Positions 13,424 through 23,100 of a DNA stretch of 64,000 nt are shown one piece after another. The translations under genes were made by a program, and so were the position numbers. Every line of letters begins with the position of its first letter. The first letter of the stretch is position 1. Location of the stretch: NCBI GenBank assembly GCA_947476465.1, contig CANJQN010000008.1, positions 53,850 through 117,849 of the forward strand, written 5' to 3'. The stretch is from Comamonadaceae bacterium. Its GTDB lineage: Bacteria > Pseudomonadota > Gammaproteobacteria > Burkholderiales > Burkholderiaceae_C. A model generated the notes under the pieces. That model made no database searches. It saw nothing but the letters and a program-made list of their open reading frames with translations, and was not told the DNA's origin.

Positions 13424-16400
13424 TCAGCCTCGTGACGGCGTGCGCAGATCGAGGGTAAACGGGAACTCGCGGCTGGCCGGCACGTCGACCGTGGCCGGCG
13501 GCACATGCAGCCGCCCGGGCGTGTGGCCCATGCGGAAGAAACGCGCCAGGCGGCGGCTCTCGGCCTCGTAGGCGTTGACGGGGAAGGTGATGTAGTTGCG
13601 CCCGCCCGGATGAGCCACGTGGTACTGGCAGCCGCCCAATGAGCGGTTGATCCAGGTGTCGACGATGTCGACGATGACCGGCGCGTGCACACCGATGGTG
13701 GGATGCAAGGCGGTGGGCGGGTTCCAGGCGCGGTAACGCACGCCCGCCACGAACTCACCGGCCACGCCGGTGGGTTGCAGCGGCAAGGCCTTGCCATTGA
13801 CCGTGATGGTGTGGCGGCTGTCATTGAGCCCGCTGACCCGCACCTCCATGCGCTCCAGCGAGGAATCGACATAGCGCACCGTGCCGCCGACCGAGCCTTC
13901 CTCGCCCAGCACATGCCAGGGTTCCAGGGCGTTGCGCAGGGTGAGCTCAATGCCGCGCGAGCGCACCTGCCCGACCAGCGGAAAGCGGAACTCGAAGTGC
14001 GGCGCGAACCAGGCGGGGTCGAAGTCCCAGCCGGCGGTACGGGTCTCGGCGAGCACATCGTGCAGGTCTTGCTGAATGAAGGTGGGCAGCATCCAGCGGT
14101 CGTGCAGTTGCGTGCCCCAGCGCGTGGCCGGGGCGCGGTAGGGTTCGTGCCAGAAGCGGGCCACCAGCGCACGGATCAGCAGCTGCTGCACGATGCTCAT
14201 GCGGGCGTGCGGTGGCATCTCGAAGGCGCGCAACTCCAGCAGGCCCAGGCGGCCGGTGGCCGAGTCGGGCGAGTAGAGCTTGTCGATGCAGAACTCGCTG
14301 CGGTGCGTGTTGCCGGTGACGTCGATCAGCACGTTGCGCAGCGTGCGGTCGACCACCCAGGGCGGCATCTCCTGGCCGTGGATCTTGCGGTTGCGCTCGA
14401 TCTCGCGCACCGCGATCTCCAACTCGTACAGCTGGTCGTTGCGGGCCTCGTCCACGCGCGGCGCCTGGCTGGTCGGGCCGATGAACATGCCCGAGAACAG
14501 GTAGCTCAGGCAGGGGTGGTTGTGCCAGTACAGCAGCAGGCTTGTCAGCAGCTCGGGCCGCCGCAGGAAGGGCGAATCGGCCGGCGTGGCCGCGCCCAGC
14601 ACGAAGTGGTTGCCGCCGCCGGTGCCGGTGTGGCGGCCGTCGGTCATGAATTTTTCGGCCGACAGGTGCGTCTCGAAGGCGGCCTGGTAGAGAAACTCGG
14701 TGTGCTCGACCAGTTCGCGCCAGTTGTGTGCTGGGTGGATGTTGACCTCGATCACGCCCGGGTCGGGCGTGACCTGCAGCATCTTCAGGCGAGGATCGCG
14801 CGGGGGCGGATAGCCCTCCAGCACGATCTTCACGCCCAGATCGGTCGCGGTGGCCTCGACCGCGGCGATCAGGGCCAGGTAGTCCTCGACGCGGGCCACC
14901 GGCGGCATGAAGACGTAGATGACGCCGGATTTTTCGCCGGTCTTCTCAGCCTTGGGGCCGCTGGCGCGGCGCGGGTCGCGCACTTCGACGCACAGCGCGG
15001 TGCGGGTGAGCCCGGCGGCTGATTTGAAGCGGCCAGGCGGCGGCGCCAAGTCTTCGGGTTCGGTCTGCTTGGGGCTGCTGGCCACCGCCGGGGCGTTGTA
15101 GTGGCTCAGGCCGTCCTGTGCAACGCTAGGCGCTTGCTGGCGTGCCAGCCCCGCGACCGGGACGGTGGCAACGGGAAGCGCGGCCACAGGCAGGGGGCCG
15201 CGAGGCACCGACGGGTCCTGCTCGATCAGGTAGGGAAAGTCGGACTTGCTGACCCAGGGCAGGGCGTCCAGCGGCAGGCGCAAGCCCATGGGCGAGTCGC
15301 CGGGCGACAGGTACATGCGCGAATCGCGGAAATACCAGGGGCCGGTACGCCAGACCGTGCCGGCCGGCGCGGGTGTTTTCTCGCCGGCCAGTTCGGGCGT
15401 TTCGTCGCGCGAAGACAGGGGCAGCACATAGCCGACGGGCGTGTCGAGCTTTTGCTCGAACACCCGGCGCATGCGGGTGCGTTCGAGCTCGTCATCCAGG
15501 CGGGCGTCGAAGGGGTCGACGTTGACCGGCAGCCGGCGCTCGCGCCAGAGGTAGTAGAAGACGTCTTCGTAGCCGGCCTGCACGAAGCTGTCGGTCAGGC
15601 CCAATTGCTTGGCCAGATGGCGGGTGAAGCGCTCGGCATCGGCGCTGGTGTAGCCAGAGGGCTCTTGCTCAGAGGCGAACAGGGCGGGGTTGGTCCAGGC
15701 GGGTTTACCGTCGGTGCGCCAGAAGATCGACAACGCCCAGCGCGGCAACTGCTCGCCCGGGTACCACTTGCCCTGGCCGAAGTGCAGGAAGCCGCCTTGA
15801 CCATATTCTTTGCGCAGCTTGTGCACCAATTCGGTGGCATAGCCGCGCTTGGTCGGCCCCAGTGCATCGGTGTTCCACTCTGGTGCGTCGCGGTCCTGCG
15901 TCGCCACGAAGGTGGGCTCTCCGCCCATGGTCAGGCGCACGTCGCCGGCCACCAGGGCTTCGTCGACCGCCTCACCCAGGTGCAGCACCCGCGCCCATTG
16001 TTCGTCGGTGTAGGGCTTGGTCACGCGCGGTGATTCGTGGATGCGCGTCACCTGCATGTGGTGGGCGAACTCGACCTCGGCCTCGTCCATCAGGCCCTCG
16101 ATCGGCGCCGCGCCGGAGGGCTGGGGCGTGCACGCCAGCGGAATGTGGCCCTCGCCCGCGAGCAGGCCGGAGGTGGGGTCCAGGCCGACCCAACCAGCGC
16201 CCGGCAGGAACACCTCGCACCAGGCGTGCAGGTCGGTGAAGTCGACCTCGGTGCCGCTGGGGCCGTCGAGCGACTTGACGTCGGGCACCAGCTGGATCAG
16301 ATAGCCCGAGACGAAGCGCGCGGCCAGGCCCAGGTGGCGCAGCAGCTGCACCAACAGCCAGCCCGAATCGCGGCAGGAGCCGCTGGCGTTCTTGAGCGTT

Positions 16401-16912
16401 TCCTCGGGCGTCTGCACGCCCGGCTCCATGCGAATGAGGTAGCCCACGTCGCCCTGCACGCGCTGGTTCAGCGCGACCAGGAAATCGATGGTGGGGGTGG
16501 GCGTGCGCTCGATGGCGGCCAGGTAGGCCTTGACCAGGGGTGCGGCCGGCTCGGCGGCGAGATACGGCGCGAGCTCCTGGGCCACCATGGGCTCGTAGGC
16601 GAAGGGGAACTTTTCGGCGCTGGGTTCGAGGAAGAAGTCGAAGGGGTTGAACACCGCCATCTCGACGACCACGTCCACCGTGACCTTGAACTCGCGTGCC
16701 TTGTTCGGAAAGACCAGGCGCGCCTGGTAGTTGGAAAAAGGGTCTTGCTGCCAGTTGATGAAATGGTCGGCCGGTTCGACCTTCAGCGAGTAGGAGATGA
16801 CGTTGCTGCGGCAATGCGGCGCCGGACGAAGCCGCACCACCTGGGGACCGAGCTGCACCGGCCGGTCGTATTTGTAGTGCGTGACATGGTTCAGTGCAGC
16901 GTGAATCGACAT
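13424..16912 (-). CDS. Large transglutaminase-like protein with DUF2126 C-terminal part
   Basis: This protein of about 1162 residues begins with the transglutaminase N-terminal domain (LNHVTHYKYDRPVQLGPQV) and core, with triad Cys180 (GSCRDSGW), His229 (DLHAWCEV) and Asp255 (GLDPTSG). It continues into the long DUF2126 region (LTMGGEPTFV, then GGGNHFVLGAATPADSPFL, FCIDKLYSPDSA, HVAHPGGRNYITFPVNAYEAE). DUF2126 contains motifs suggestive of amidoligase chemistry and occurs with circularly permuted ATP-grasp proteins. The start at about 16912 (MSIHAALNH) matches family starts; the frame is open to 17005. It is divergent from comEC with about 70 bases between. A low-complexity linker lies near residues 580-640. 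Confidence 0.85.
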   Translation of the reverse strand: MSIHAALNHVTHYKYDRPVQLGPQVVRLRPAPHCRSNVISYSLKVEPADHFINWQQDPFSNYQARLVFPNKAREFKVTVDVVVEMAVFNPFDFFLEPSAEKFPFAYEPMVAQELAPYLAAEPAAPLVKAYLAAIERTPTPTIDFLVALNQRVQGDVGYLIRMEPGVQTPEETLKNASGSCRDSGWLLVQLLRHLGLAARFVSGYLIQLVPDVKSLDGPSGTEVDFTDLHAWCEVFLPGAGWVGLDPTSGLLAGEGHIPLACTPQPSGAAPIEGLMDEAEVEFAHHMQVTRIHESPRVTKPYTDEQWARVLHLGEAVDEALVAGDVRLTMGGEPTFVATQDRDAPEWNTDALGPTKRGYATELVHKLRKEYGQGGFLHFGQGKWYPGEQLPRWALSIFWRTDGKPAWTNPALFASEQEPSGYTSADAERFTRHLAKQLGLTDSFVQAGYEDVFYYLWRERRLPVNVDPFDARLDDELERTRMRRVFEQKLDTPVGYVLPLSSRDETPELAGEKTPAPAGTVWRTGPWYFRDSRMYLSPGDSPMGLRLPLDALPWVSKSDFPYLIEQDPSVPRGPLPVAALPVATVPVAGLARQQAPSVAQDGLSHYNAPAVASSPKQTEPEDLAPPPGRFKSAAGLTRTALCVEVRDPRRASGPKAEKTGEKSGVIYVFMPPVARVEDYLALIAAVEATATDLGVKIVLEGYPPPRDPRLKMLQVTPDPGVIEVNIHPAHNWRELVEHTEFLYQAAFETHLSAEKFMTDGRHTGTGGGNHFVLGAATPADSPFLRRPELLTSLLLYWHNHPCLSYLFSGMFIGPTSQAPRVDEARNDQLYELEIAVREIERNRKIHGQEMPPWVVDRTLRNVLIDVTGNTHRSEFCIDKLYSPDSATGRLGLLELRAFEMPPHARMSIVQQLLIRALVARFWHEPYRAPATRWGTQLHDRWMLPTFIQQDLHDVLAETRTAGWDFDPAWFAPHFEFRFPLVGQVRSRGIELTLRNALEPWHVLGEEGSVGGTVRYVDSSLERMEVRVSGLNDSRHTITVNGKALPLQPTGVAGEFVAGVRYRAWNPPTALHPTIGVHAPVIVDIVDTWINRSLGGCQYHVAHPGGRNYITFPVNAYEAESRRLARFFRMGHTPGRLHVPPATVDVPASREFPFTLDLRTPSRG

Positions 16913-16985
16913 GGCATGGATGCTAGCAAGTAAGAGGCCCACGGCACCACATCGCGGGATCAAAAAGTAAACGTAAAGTACGCGG

Positions 16986-19463
16986 ATGCGCGAGGCGACC
17001 TCCATACAGACGTATCAGCACGACGGCCGTGTGGCGGTCGCGTTGCTGGCCGGTCTGCTGCTGGGCACCGCGTGGCAACTGCAGCTGCCGCGTCTGTGGC
17101 CCGCAGCCGCGTTGCTGGCTTGCACGGCGTCGGCCGCACTTTTGCTCGCGCTGGGCCTGCGCGCCCGCGGCGTTTGGCGCGCTGCGGGCCTGGGCGCCGG
17201 CATGCTGCTGGTCGGCTTTGCGCTGGCCGGCTGGCGGGCGGGAGAACACGCGGGGCAGGCCCTGCCCGCGTCGCTGGAGGGCCGCGACCTGGTGCTCATC
17301 GGCTGGATCGCCGCCATGCCTCAGCGCCTCGATGGTGGCCAGCGCTTTGCCTTTGAGGTGGAGCAGGCGTCGCTGGTGGGCCGGCCGGCGCCGGTGCGGG
17401 GCACGGTGCTTCTGGGCTGGTGGCACGGCGACGGCGTGGCGGGGCCGCCCGAGCCCTCACCAGCGCTGCGCGCGGGTGATCGCTGGCAGCTCACAGTCCG
17501 CCTGCGGGCGCCGCACGGCACCCTGAACCCCCACGGCTTCGATCAGGAGTTGTCGCTGTGGGAACAGGGCGTCCGCGCCACCGGCTCGGTGCGAACGGGC
17601 GCCGGCCAGGCACCGCCCCAACACCTGGGCACCAGCGGGCGCCACCTCGTCGAGCGTTGGCGTCAGGGCGTGCGCGACGCGATCCTGGCACGCGTGCCTG
17701 ATCCGGCGCGCGCTGGCGTGCTGGCGGCACTGGTGGTGGGCGACCAGCGCGCCATCGAGCGCGCCGACTGGGATGTGTTTCGCGCCACGGGGGTCGCTCA
17801 CCTGATGAGCATCTCCGGCCTGCACGTGACCATGTTCGCCTGGCTGGCCGCCGGGTTGCTGCGCCGCACCTGGCAACGCAGCGCCCGCCTGTGCCTGGCG
17901 GTGCCGGCGCAGCACGCGGCCGTGGTCGGTGGCGTTTTGCTGGCGGCGGCCTACGCCCAGTTCAGCGGCTGGGGCGTGCCGGCGCAGCGCACGGTGTGGA
18001 TGCTGGCCACGGTGGGGGCGCTGCGTCTGTCGGGGCTGCACTGGCCGTGGCCGCTGGTCTGGCTGCTGGCGGCTTGCGTGGTGGTGGTGTTCGATCCGTG
18101 GGCGTTGTTGCAGGCCGGCTTCTGGCTCAGTTTTGTGGCGGTCGGTGTGCTGTTCGCGAGTGCGCCGGTCGGCGGCGCGCCATCCAGCGTCAAGGGGCTG
18201 TGGCCGCGCGTTGGCGCGCTGCTGCGCGAGCAGGCGGTGGTGACCATTGCCCTGGCGCCGCTCACGCTGCTGCTGTTCGGCCAGCTGTCGCTGGTCGGTT
18301 TGCCGGCCAATCTGGTGGCGATCCCGGCCGTGACCCTGCTGGTGACGCCGCTGGCGCTGGCAGGCATCGCGTTGCCGCCGCTGTGGGATGTGGCGGGCGC
18401 GGTGGTGGCCCTGCTCAACACCGGCCTGGTGGCCCTGGCGCAGGTGCCCGGCGCGGTATGGAGCGCGGCCACCCCGCCGCTGACCCTGGCGTTGGCGGCT
18501 TTGGCCGGCGGTGTGCTGCTGGTGCTGCCGGCGCCCGCCGTCCTGCGGGTGATGGGCCTGCCGCTGCTGCTGCCGGTGTTGCTGTGGCAGCCGCCCCGGC
18601 CCGCGCCAGGCCAGTTCGAGCTGCTGGCCGCCGACGTGGGGCAGGGCAGTGCGGTGCTGGTGCGCACCGCCGGGCACAGCCTTTTGTACGATGCGGGGCC
18701 GCGCTATGGCGGCCAGAGCAACGCCGGCCACCGCGTCCTGGTGCCGCTGCTGCGGGCCCTGGGCGAGCGGCCCGCGCGGGTGATGATCAGCCACCGCGAC
18801 ACCGACCACAGCGGCGGCGCCGCGCCCGTGCTGGCGGCGCATCCGCAGGCGCAACTGTGGGCCTCGTTTGCCATGGCCGCGGATGCGCCCGAACCTGAAG
18901 CCCAACCCCGGCCCTGGGTGCGTTGCGAATCCGGGCAGCGCTGGGACTGGGACGGCGTTCGCTTCGAGGTGCTGCATCCCGAGGCGGCCGATTACGACGC
19001 GGCGCGGCTGCGGCCCAATGCCCTCAGCTGCGTGCTGCGGGTGTCGGCTGGTGGGCGCGCGGCGCTGCTCACCGGCGATATCGAGCGGCCGCAGGAGCAG
19101 CGCCTGCTGGCCCGCGCCGCGGCCGCAGACATTGCGCTGCGGGCCGACCTGCTGCTGGTGCCGCACCACGGCAGCCGCACGTCATCGACCGAGGCCTTCA
19201 TCGAGGCCGTTGGGCCGAAAGTCGCGCTGGTGCAGGCGGGCTGGCGCAACCGCTTCGGCCATCCGGTGCCACAGGTGATGGCGCGCTACGAGCAGCGCGG
19301 CATCGGGACCACCACCAGCGCGGCCTGCGGCGCGGCGCTGTGGTCGTCGGCGCAGCCGCGCCATGTGAGTTGCGAGCGTGATCGCGTGCGGCGCTACTGG
19401 CACCACGATGTCGAGGCCGCCATGGCCACCCTGGCCGCCGAGACAGCGGACGCGAGCCCATGA
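16986..19463 (+). CDS. comEC: ComEC/Rec2 family DNA uptake channel
   Basis: The 825-residue inner-membrane protein has an N-terminal soluble OB-like region between the first membrane segments and a central competence domain (GVAHLMSISGLHVTMFAWLAAGLLRR). It ends in a metallo-beta-lactamase-like C-terminal domain with SHRDTDHSGG and VPHHGSRTSST. ComEC carries single-stranded DNA across the inner membrane during natural transformation, and the C-terminal domain is a putative nuclease. Length matches the long three-domain proteobacterial form. It starts at ATG 16986, divergent from the DUF2126 gene. Confidence 0.9.
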   Translation: MREATSIQTYQHDGRVAVALLAGLLLGTAWQLQLPRLWPAAALLACTASAALLLALGLRARGVWRAAGLGAGMLLVGFALAGWRAGEHAGQALPASLEGRDLVLIGWIAAMPQRLDGGQRFAFEVEQASLVGRPAPVRGTVLLGWWHGDGVAGPPEPSPALRAGDRWQLTVRLRAPHGTLNPHGFDQELSLWEQGVRATGSVRTGAGQAPPQHLGTSGRHLVERWRQGVRDAILARVPDPARAGVLAALVVGDQRAIERADWDVFRATGVAHLMSISGLHVTMFAWLAAGLLRRTWQRSARLCLAVPAQHAAVVGGVLLAAAYAQFSGWGVPAQRTVWMLATVGALRLSGLHWPWPLVWLLAACVVVVFDPWALLQAGFWLSFVAVGVLFASAPVGGAPSSVKGLWPRVGALLREQAVVTIALAPLTLLLFGQLSLVGLPANLVAIPAVTLLVTPLALAGIALPPLWDVAGAVVALLNTGLVALAQVPGAVWSAATPPLTLALAALAGGVLLVLPAPAVLRVMGLPLLLPVLLWQPPRPAPGQFELLAADVGQGSAVLVRTAGHSLLYDAGPRYGGQSNAGHRVLVPLLRALGERPARVMISHRDTDHSGGAAPVLAAHPQAQLWASFAMAADAPEPEAQPRPWVRCESGQRWDWDGVRFEVLHPEAADYDAARLRPNALSCVLRVSAGGRAALLTGDIERPQEQRLLARAAAADIALRADLLLVPHHGSRTSSTEAFIEAVGPKVALVQAGWRNRFGHPVPQVMARYEQRGIGTTTSAACGAALWSSAQPRHVSCERDRVRRYWHHDVEAAMATLAAETADASP

Positions 19464-19533
19464 CGCGCCCTGTGGATGTGCCCCAGTGGCGCGCGGCCCG
19501 GATATTGCTATCCTGTAACGAGGAGAACATCGA

Positions 19534-21030
19534 ATGAAGAAATTCGACGAAATGCTGACCCAGGTTCCGGACGCGGGGCCGGTGCAGCTCCAGGCGCAGT
19601 CCCTGGGCGGCATGGCGCAGTCCCAGTCCCAGGGGGTGCGTGCCCATTACGAAACCTATGCCCGCTGGCTGGCCGGACAGCCCCAGGAGAAGATGCGCGC
19701 TCGCCGGGAAGAGGCGGAGATGATCTTTCGCCGCGTGGGCATCACCTTCGCCGTGTATGGCGCCAAGGACGAGGACGGCGACGGCACCGAGCGGCTGATT
19801 CCCTTCGATCTCATCCCCCGCATCATCCCGGCCGACGAGTGGCGCAGCATGGAGGCCGGCCTGGTCCAGCGTGTCACCGCGCTCAACCGGTTCTTGCACG
19901 ACGTCTATCACGAGCAGGAGATCCTCAAGGCCGGCATCATCCCGGCCGATCAGGTGCTGGGCAATGCCCAGTTCCGCAAGGAGATGATGGGCATCTACAC
20001 GCCGCACCATGTGTACTCGCACATTGCCGGCGTCGACATCGTCCGCGCGCCCGACGCCGACGGCAAGGGTGAGTATTACGTGCTCGAGGACAACCTGCGG
20101 GTGCCCAGCGGCGTGAGCTACATGCTGGAAGACCGCCGCATGATGATGCGGCTGTTCCCCGACCTGTTCAGCCAGTACCGCGTAGCGCCGGTGATGCACT
20201 ACCCCGACCTGCTGCTGGAGACGCTGCGCGCCTCGGCCCAGCCCGGTGCGCCCGACCCGACCGTGGTGGTGCTCACGCCCGGCATGTACAACAGCGCCTA
20301 CTTCGAGCACGCCTTCCTGGCCCAGCAGATGGGGGTGGAACTGGTCGAGGGACAAGACCTCTTCGTCAAGGACCGCTATGTCTACATGCGCACCACGCGC
20401 GGACCGCGCCGTGTCGACGTGATCTACCGCCGGGTCGATGACGACTTCCTCGACCCCGATGTGTTTCGCCCCAAGTCCACGCTCGGTTGCCGCGGCCTGC
20501 TCGACGCCTTCGCGGCGGGCAACGTCACCATCTGCAATGCGGTGGGAACCGGCGTGGCCGACGACAAGTCGATCTACCCCTACGTGCCGCAGATGATCGA
20601 GTTCTACCTCGGGGAAAAGCCGATCCTCAAGAACGTGCCCACCTTCATGGGCCGCAACAGCGACGACCTCAAGTACATCCTGGCCAACCTCAAGGACCTG
20701 GTCGTCAAGGAGGTGCACGGCGCCGGCGGCTACGGCATGCTGGTCGGCCCGGCCTCGACCCGGCAGGAGATCGAGGATTTCCGCAAGGCGGTCGAGGCCA
20801 ACCCCAGCGGCTACATCGCCCAGCCCACGCTCAGCCTGTCGAGCTGTCCCACTTATGTGGAAAGCGGCATCGCGCCGCGCCACATCGACCTGCGCCCCTT
20901 CGTGCTGTCGGGCCGCACGGTGCAGATGGTGCCGGGCGGGCTGACCCGCGTGGCGCTGAAAGAAGGTTCCCTGGTGGTCAATTCGTCCCAGGGCGGCGGC
21001 ACCAAGGACACGTGGGTGCTGGAAGAGTAA
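19534..21030 (+). CDS. Circularly permuted type 2 ATP-grasp protein (stand-alone)
   Basis: The 498-residue protein matches the CP-ATP-grasp (DUF404/DUF407) family: VYHEQEILKAGIIP, YYVLEDNLRVPSGVSYMLEDRRM with the LEDN motif, TPGMYNSAYFEHAFLAQQMG and KEVHGAGGYGML. It is predicted to ligate amino acids or peptides with ATP. A good AGGAG (19520-19524) precedes ATG 19534. The alpha-E partner follows 20 bases after the stop, so this is the usual two-gene arrangement, paralogous to the fused gene at 10137-12746. Confidence 0.9.
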   Translation: MKKFDEMLTQVPDAGPVQLQAQSLGGMAQSQSQGVRAHYETYARWLAGQPQEKMRARREEAEMIFRRVGITFAVYGAKDEDGDGTERLIPFDLIPRIIPADEWRSMEAGLVQRVTALNRFLHDVYHEQEILKAGIIPADQVLGNAQFRKEMMGIYTPHHVYSHIAGVDIVRAPDADGKGEYYVLEDNLRVPSGVSYMLEDRRMMMRLFPDLFSQYRVAPVMHYPDLLLETLRASAQPGAPDPTVVVLTPGMYNSAYFEHAFLAQQMGVELVEGQDLFVKDRYVYMRTTRGPRRVDVIYRRVDDDFLDPDVFRPKSTLGCRGLLDAFAAGNVTICNAVGTGVADDKSIYPYVPQMIEFYLGEKPILKNVPTFMGRNSDDLKYILANLKDLVVKEVHGAGGYGMLVGPASTRQEIEDFRKAVEANPSGYIAQPTLSLSSCPTYVESGIAPRHIDLRPFVLSGRTVQMVPGGLTRVALKEGSLVVNSSQGGGTKDTWVLEE

Positions 21031-21050
21031 GAGTGCAGGAGAACACCGCC

Positions 21051-22010
21051 ATGCTGTCACGCACCGCCGATCACCTGTTCTGGATGTCCCGCTACACCGA
21101 ACGCGCGGAAAACACCGCCCGCATGCTCGACGTCAATTACCAGACCTCGCTGCTGCCGCAGTCCACCGCCGTGGCGCAGGCCGGCTGGCAAGGCCTGCTG
21201 TCCATCAGCGAGCTGGGCCCCGCCTACACCGCCAGGCACGGTGAGGTCACCCAGCGCGCCGTGATGGAGTTCATGGTCATGGACGAGGACAATCCCTCGT
21301 CCATCATTTCCTGCCTGCGCGCCGCCCGCGAGAACGCGCGGGCGGTGCGTGGCACGCTCACCACCGAGGTCTGGGAGACGCAGAACCAGACCTGGCTGGA
21401 AGTGCGCCGCATGCTCGCCAGCGGCGAATTCGAGCGCGACCCCGGCCAGTTCTTCGAGTGGGTGAAGTTCCGCTCGCACCTGTCGCGCGGCGTCACGGTA
21501 GGCACCATGCTGATGGACGAGGCCTTGCACTTCATGCGCCTGGGCACCTTCCTCGAACGCGCCGACAACACGGCCCGCCTGGTGGATGTGAAGTTCCATG
21601 CCGTGCAAAGCGATTTCTTCGGTGCCGCCACCGCGCAGGACCAGGAGTACGACTTCTATCACTGGAGCGCCATCTTGCGCAGCGTCTCGGGCTTCGAGAT
21701 CTACCGCAAGGTCTACCGCGACATCATCTCGCCCGAGCGGGTGGCCGATCTGCTGATCCTGCGCCCCGACATGCCGCGCTCGCTGCACGCCAGCCTCAAT
21801 GAGGTGGTGGCCAACCTGGCCTCGGTGGGCAACGACCAGTCGGTCGAGACGCAGCGCCGCGCCGGGCGCCTGCGCGCCGAGCTTCAGTACGGCAGCATTG
21901 AGGAAATATTGGCCACCGGCCTGCACGCCTTTCTCACGCAGTTCCTGGATCGCGTGAACGAGCTGGGCGGCCGCATCAGCCGGGACTTCCTGGTGCCGGT
22001 GACGGACTAG
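21051..22010 (+). CDS. Alpha-E domain protein (DUF403)
   Basis: The 319-residue, almost entirely helical protein begins MLSRTADHLFWMSRYTERAENTARML, the alpha-E signature, with repeats of ERADNTARLVD later. It is the conserved partner of the ATP-grasp protein just upstream. AGGAG lies about 10 bases before the ATG. In many Burkholderiales this pair is followed by a transglutaminase and a proteasome-like protease; here it is followed at once by an opposite-strand gene, and neither follow-on gene is present. Confidence 0.9.
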   Translation: MLSRTADHLFWMSRYTERAENTARMLDVNYQTSLLPQSTAVAQAGWQGLLSISELGPAYTARHGEVTQRAVMEFMVMDEDNPSSIISCLRAARENARAVRGTLTTEVWETQNQTWLEVRRMLASGEFERDPGQFFEWVKFRSHLSRGVTVGTMLMDEALHFMRLGTFLERADNTARLVDVKFHAVQSDFFGAATAQDQEYDFYHWSAILRSVSGFEIYRKVYRDIISPERVADLLILRPDMPRSLHASLNEVVANLASVGNDQSVETQRRAGRLRAELQYGSIEEILATGLHAFLTQFLDRVNELGGRISRDFLVPVTD

Positions 22011-22026
22011 GGAATGACAACGGACC

Positions 22027-23100
22027 CTACCGCGGCGCCAGCAGCGCAAGCAGGTCGGCCTCGGCTGCAGGAGCCCTTTGGCCGAGATCAGCCATTTCAA
22101 GGTCAGGCTCGGCGCGGCGTTGCCAAGCGGATGCCTTGTCGTTGCGGACGATGCCCCACTTAAGCGTGCCCATCACTTCCCAGTAGTGCAGCCGCGCGGT
22201 GTCGGCGCGGCCACCGGCAGCTTCGTAGCCGGCCAGCAATTGCTCGCGGCTGCCGAAGCCGCCCACCGGCAGGTCGCTGCGGCCGAAGCGCCAGGCCTTC
22301 ACGCAGAGCCAGCCCAGGTCCTCCATCGGGTCGCCGACATGGGCCAGCTCCCAATCGAGCACCGCGCGCAGGCCGGCTTCGCCCACCGCGATGTTGCCGT
22401 TGCGAAAGTCGCCGTGTACCAGCGCCGGCGACACGGGCATGGGCGGCGCATGGCGCAGCAGCCACTGGAAGGCCGATTCGAAAACCGGCCGGTCCACGCG
22501 ATGGCTGTGGTGCAAGGCCGTGAGGTGCGCCAGCTCCGCCTGCGCAGGCGCCATGCGCAGCACCGGCAGGCTCTCGGTGGCGATGGTGTGGATGCGCGCG
22601 AGCGCCGTGCCGCACTGGTAAGCCAGCGCCTGACGGGCGACGGCGAAGCGCTGATCGCGCACGATGCGGTTGCCCAGGGTCTCGCCCGGCACTCGCTCCA
22701 TGACGAAGCCCTCGCCCAGGCCATGCTCGGGCCGCAGCACCAGAGACACCTGCGGCACTGGCACGCCGGCGCGCGCCACGATGTCCAGCAGCCGGGCTTC
22801 GGTGGACGGCGCCACGCCGCCGGCGGGGCGCGCCTGTCCGCCCGGTGGGCGGCGGCGCAGCACCAGCGGTACGCCGCCCACCGTGAAGGCCCAGGTTTCC
22901 TGGCTGGCGCCGCCGGTGAGGCGCTCCAGGTCATTGACGCTCGAACCGCCCGGCCCGAGATGGCGCGCGACAGCTGTCAGTGCGCGCTGGACCGCAGCCG
23001 GATCGCCGGCGCGCACGTGGTTGGGGTCGTCCTGGTTCACTGGGTAAGTTCCATGCGACGCGCTGCGGTGTTCGGCCATGGGACGGCGCGGTGGGTTCAT
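22027..23100 (-). CDS. Aminoglycoside-phosphotransferase-fold kinase (phosphotransferase family)
   Basis: The 357-residue protein has the APH/choline-kinase-like fold: RLTGGASQETWAFTV in the N-lobe, the catalytic loop LVHGDFRNGNIAV (Brenner motif HGDxxxxN) and AVLDWELAHVGDPMEDLGW supplying the Mg-binding Asp. Members of this subgroup often neighbour acyl-CoA ligases and dehydrogenases in catabolic operons; the substrate is not known. ATG 23100 overlaps the stop of the ligase gene by four bases (ATGA), so it is the coupled last gene of the operon. Confidence 0.85.
   Translation of the reverse strand: MNPPRRPMAEHRSASHGTYPVNQDDPNHVRAGDPAAVQRALTAVARHLGPGGSSVNDLERLTGGASQETWAFTVGGVPLVLRRRPPGGQARPAGGVAPSTEARLLDIVARAGVPVPQVSLVLRPEHGLGEGFVMERVPGETLGNRIVRDQRFAVARQALAYQCGTALARIHTIATESLPVLRMAPAQAELAHLTALHHSHRVDRPVFESAFQWLLRHAPPMPVSPALVHGDFRNGNIAVGEAGLRAVLDWELAHVGDPMEDLGWLCVKAWRFGRSDLPVGGFGSREQLLAGYEAAGGRADTARLHYWEVMGTLKWGIVRNDKASAWQRRAEPDLEMADLGQRAPAAEADLLALLAPR

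Noticed and set aside
17457..19169. Minus-strand open frame opposite comEC
   Set aside because: Gln/Arg/His-rich composition and no motif; a GC-rich shadow frame.
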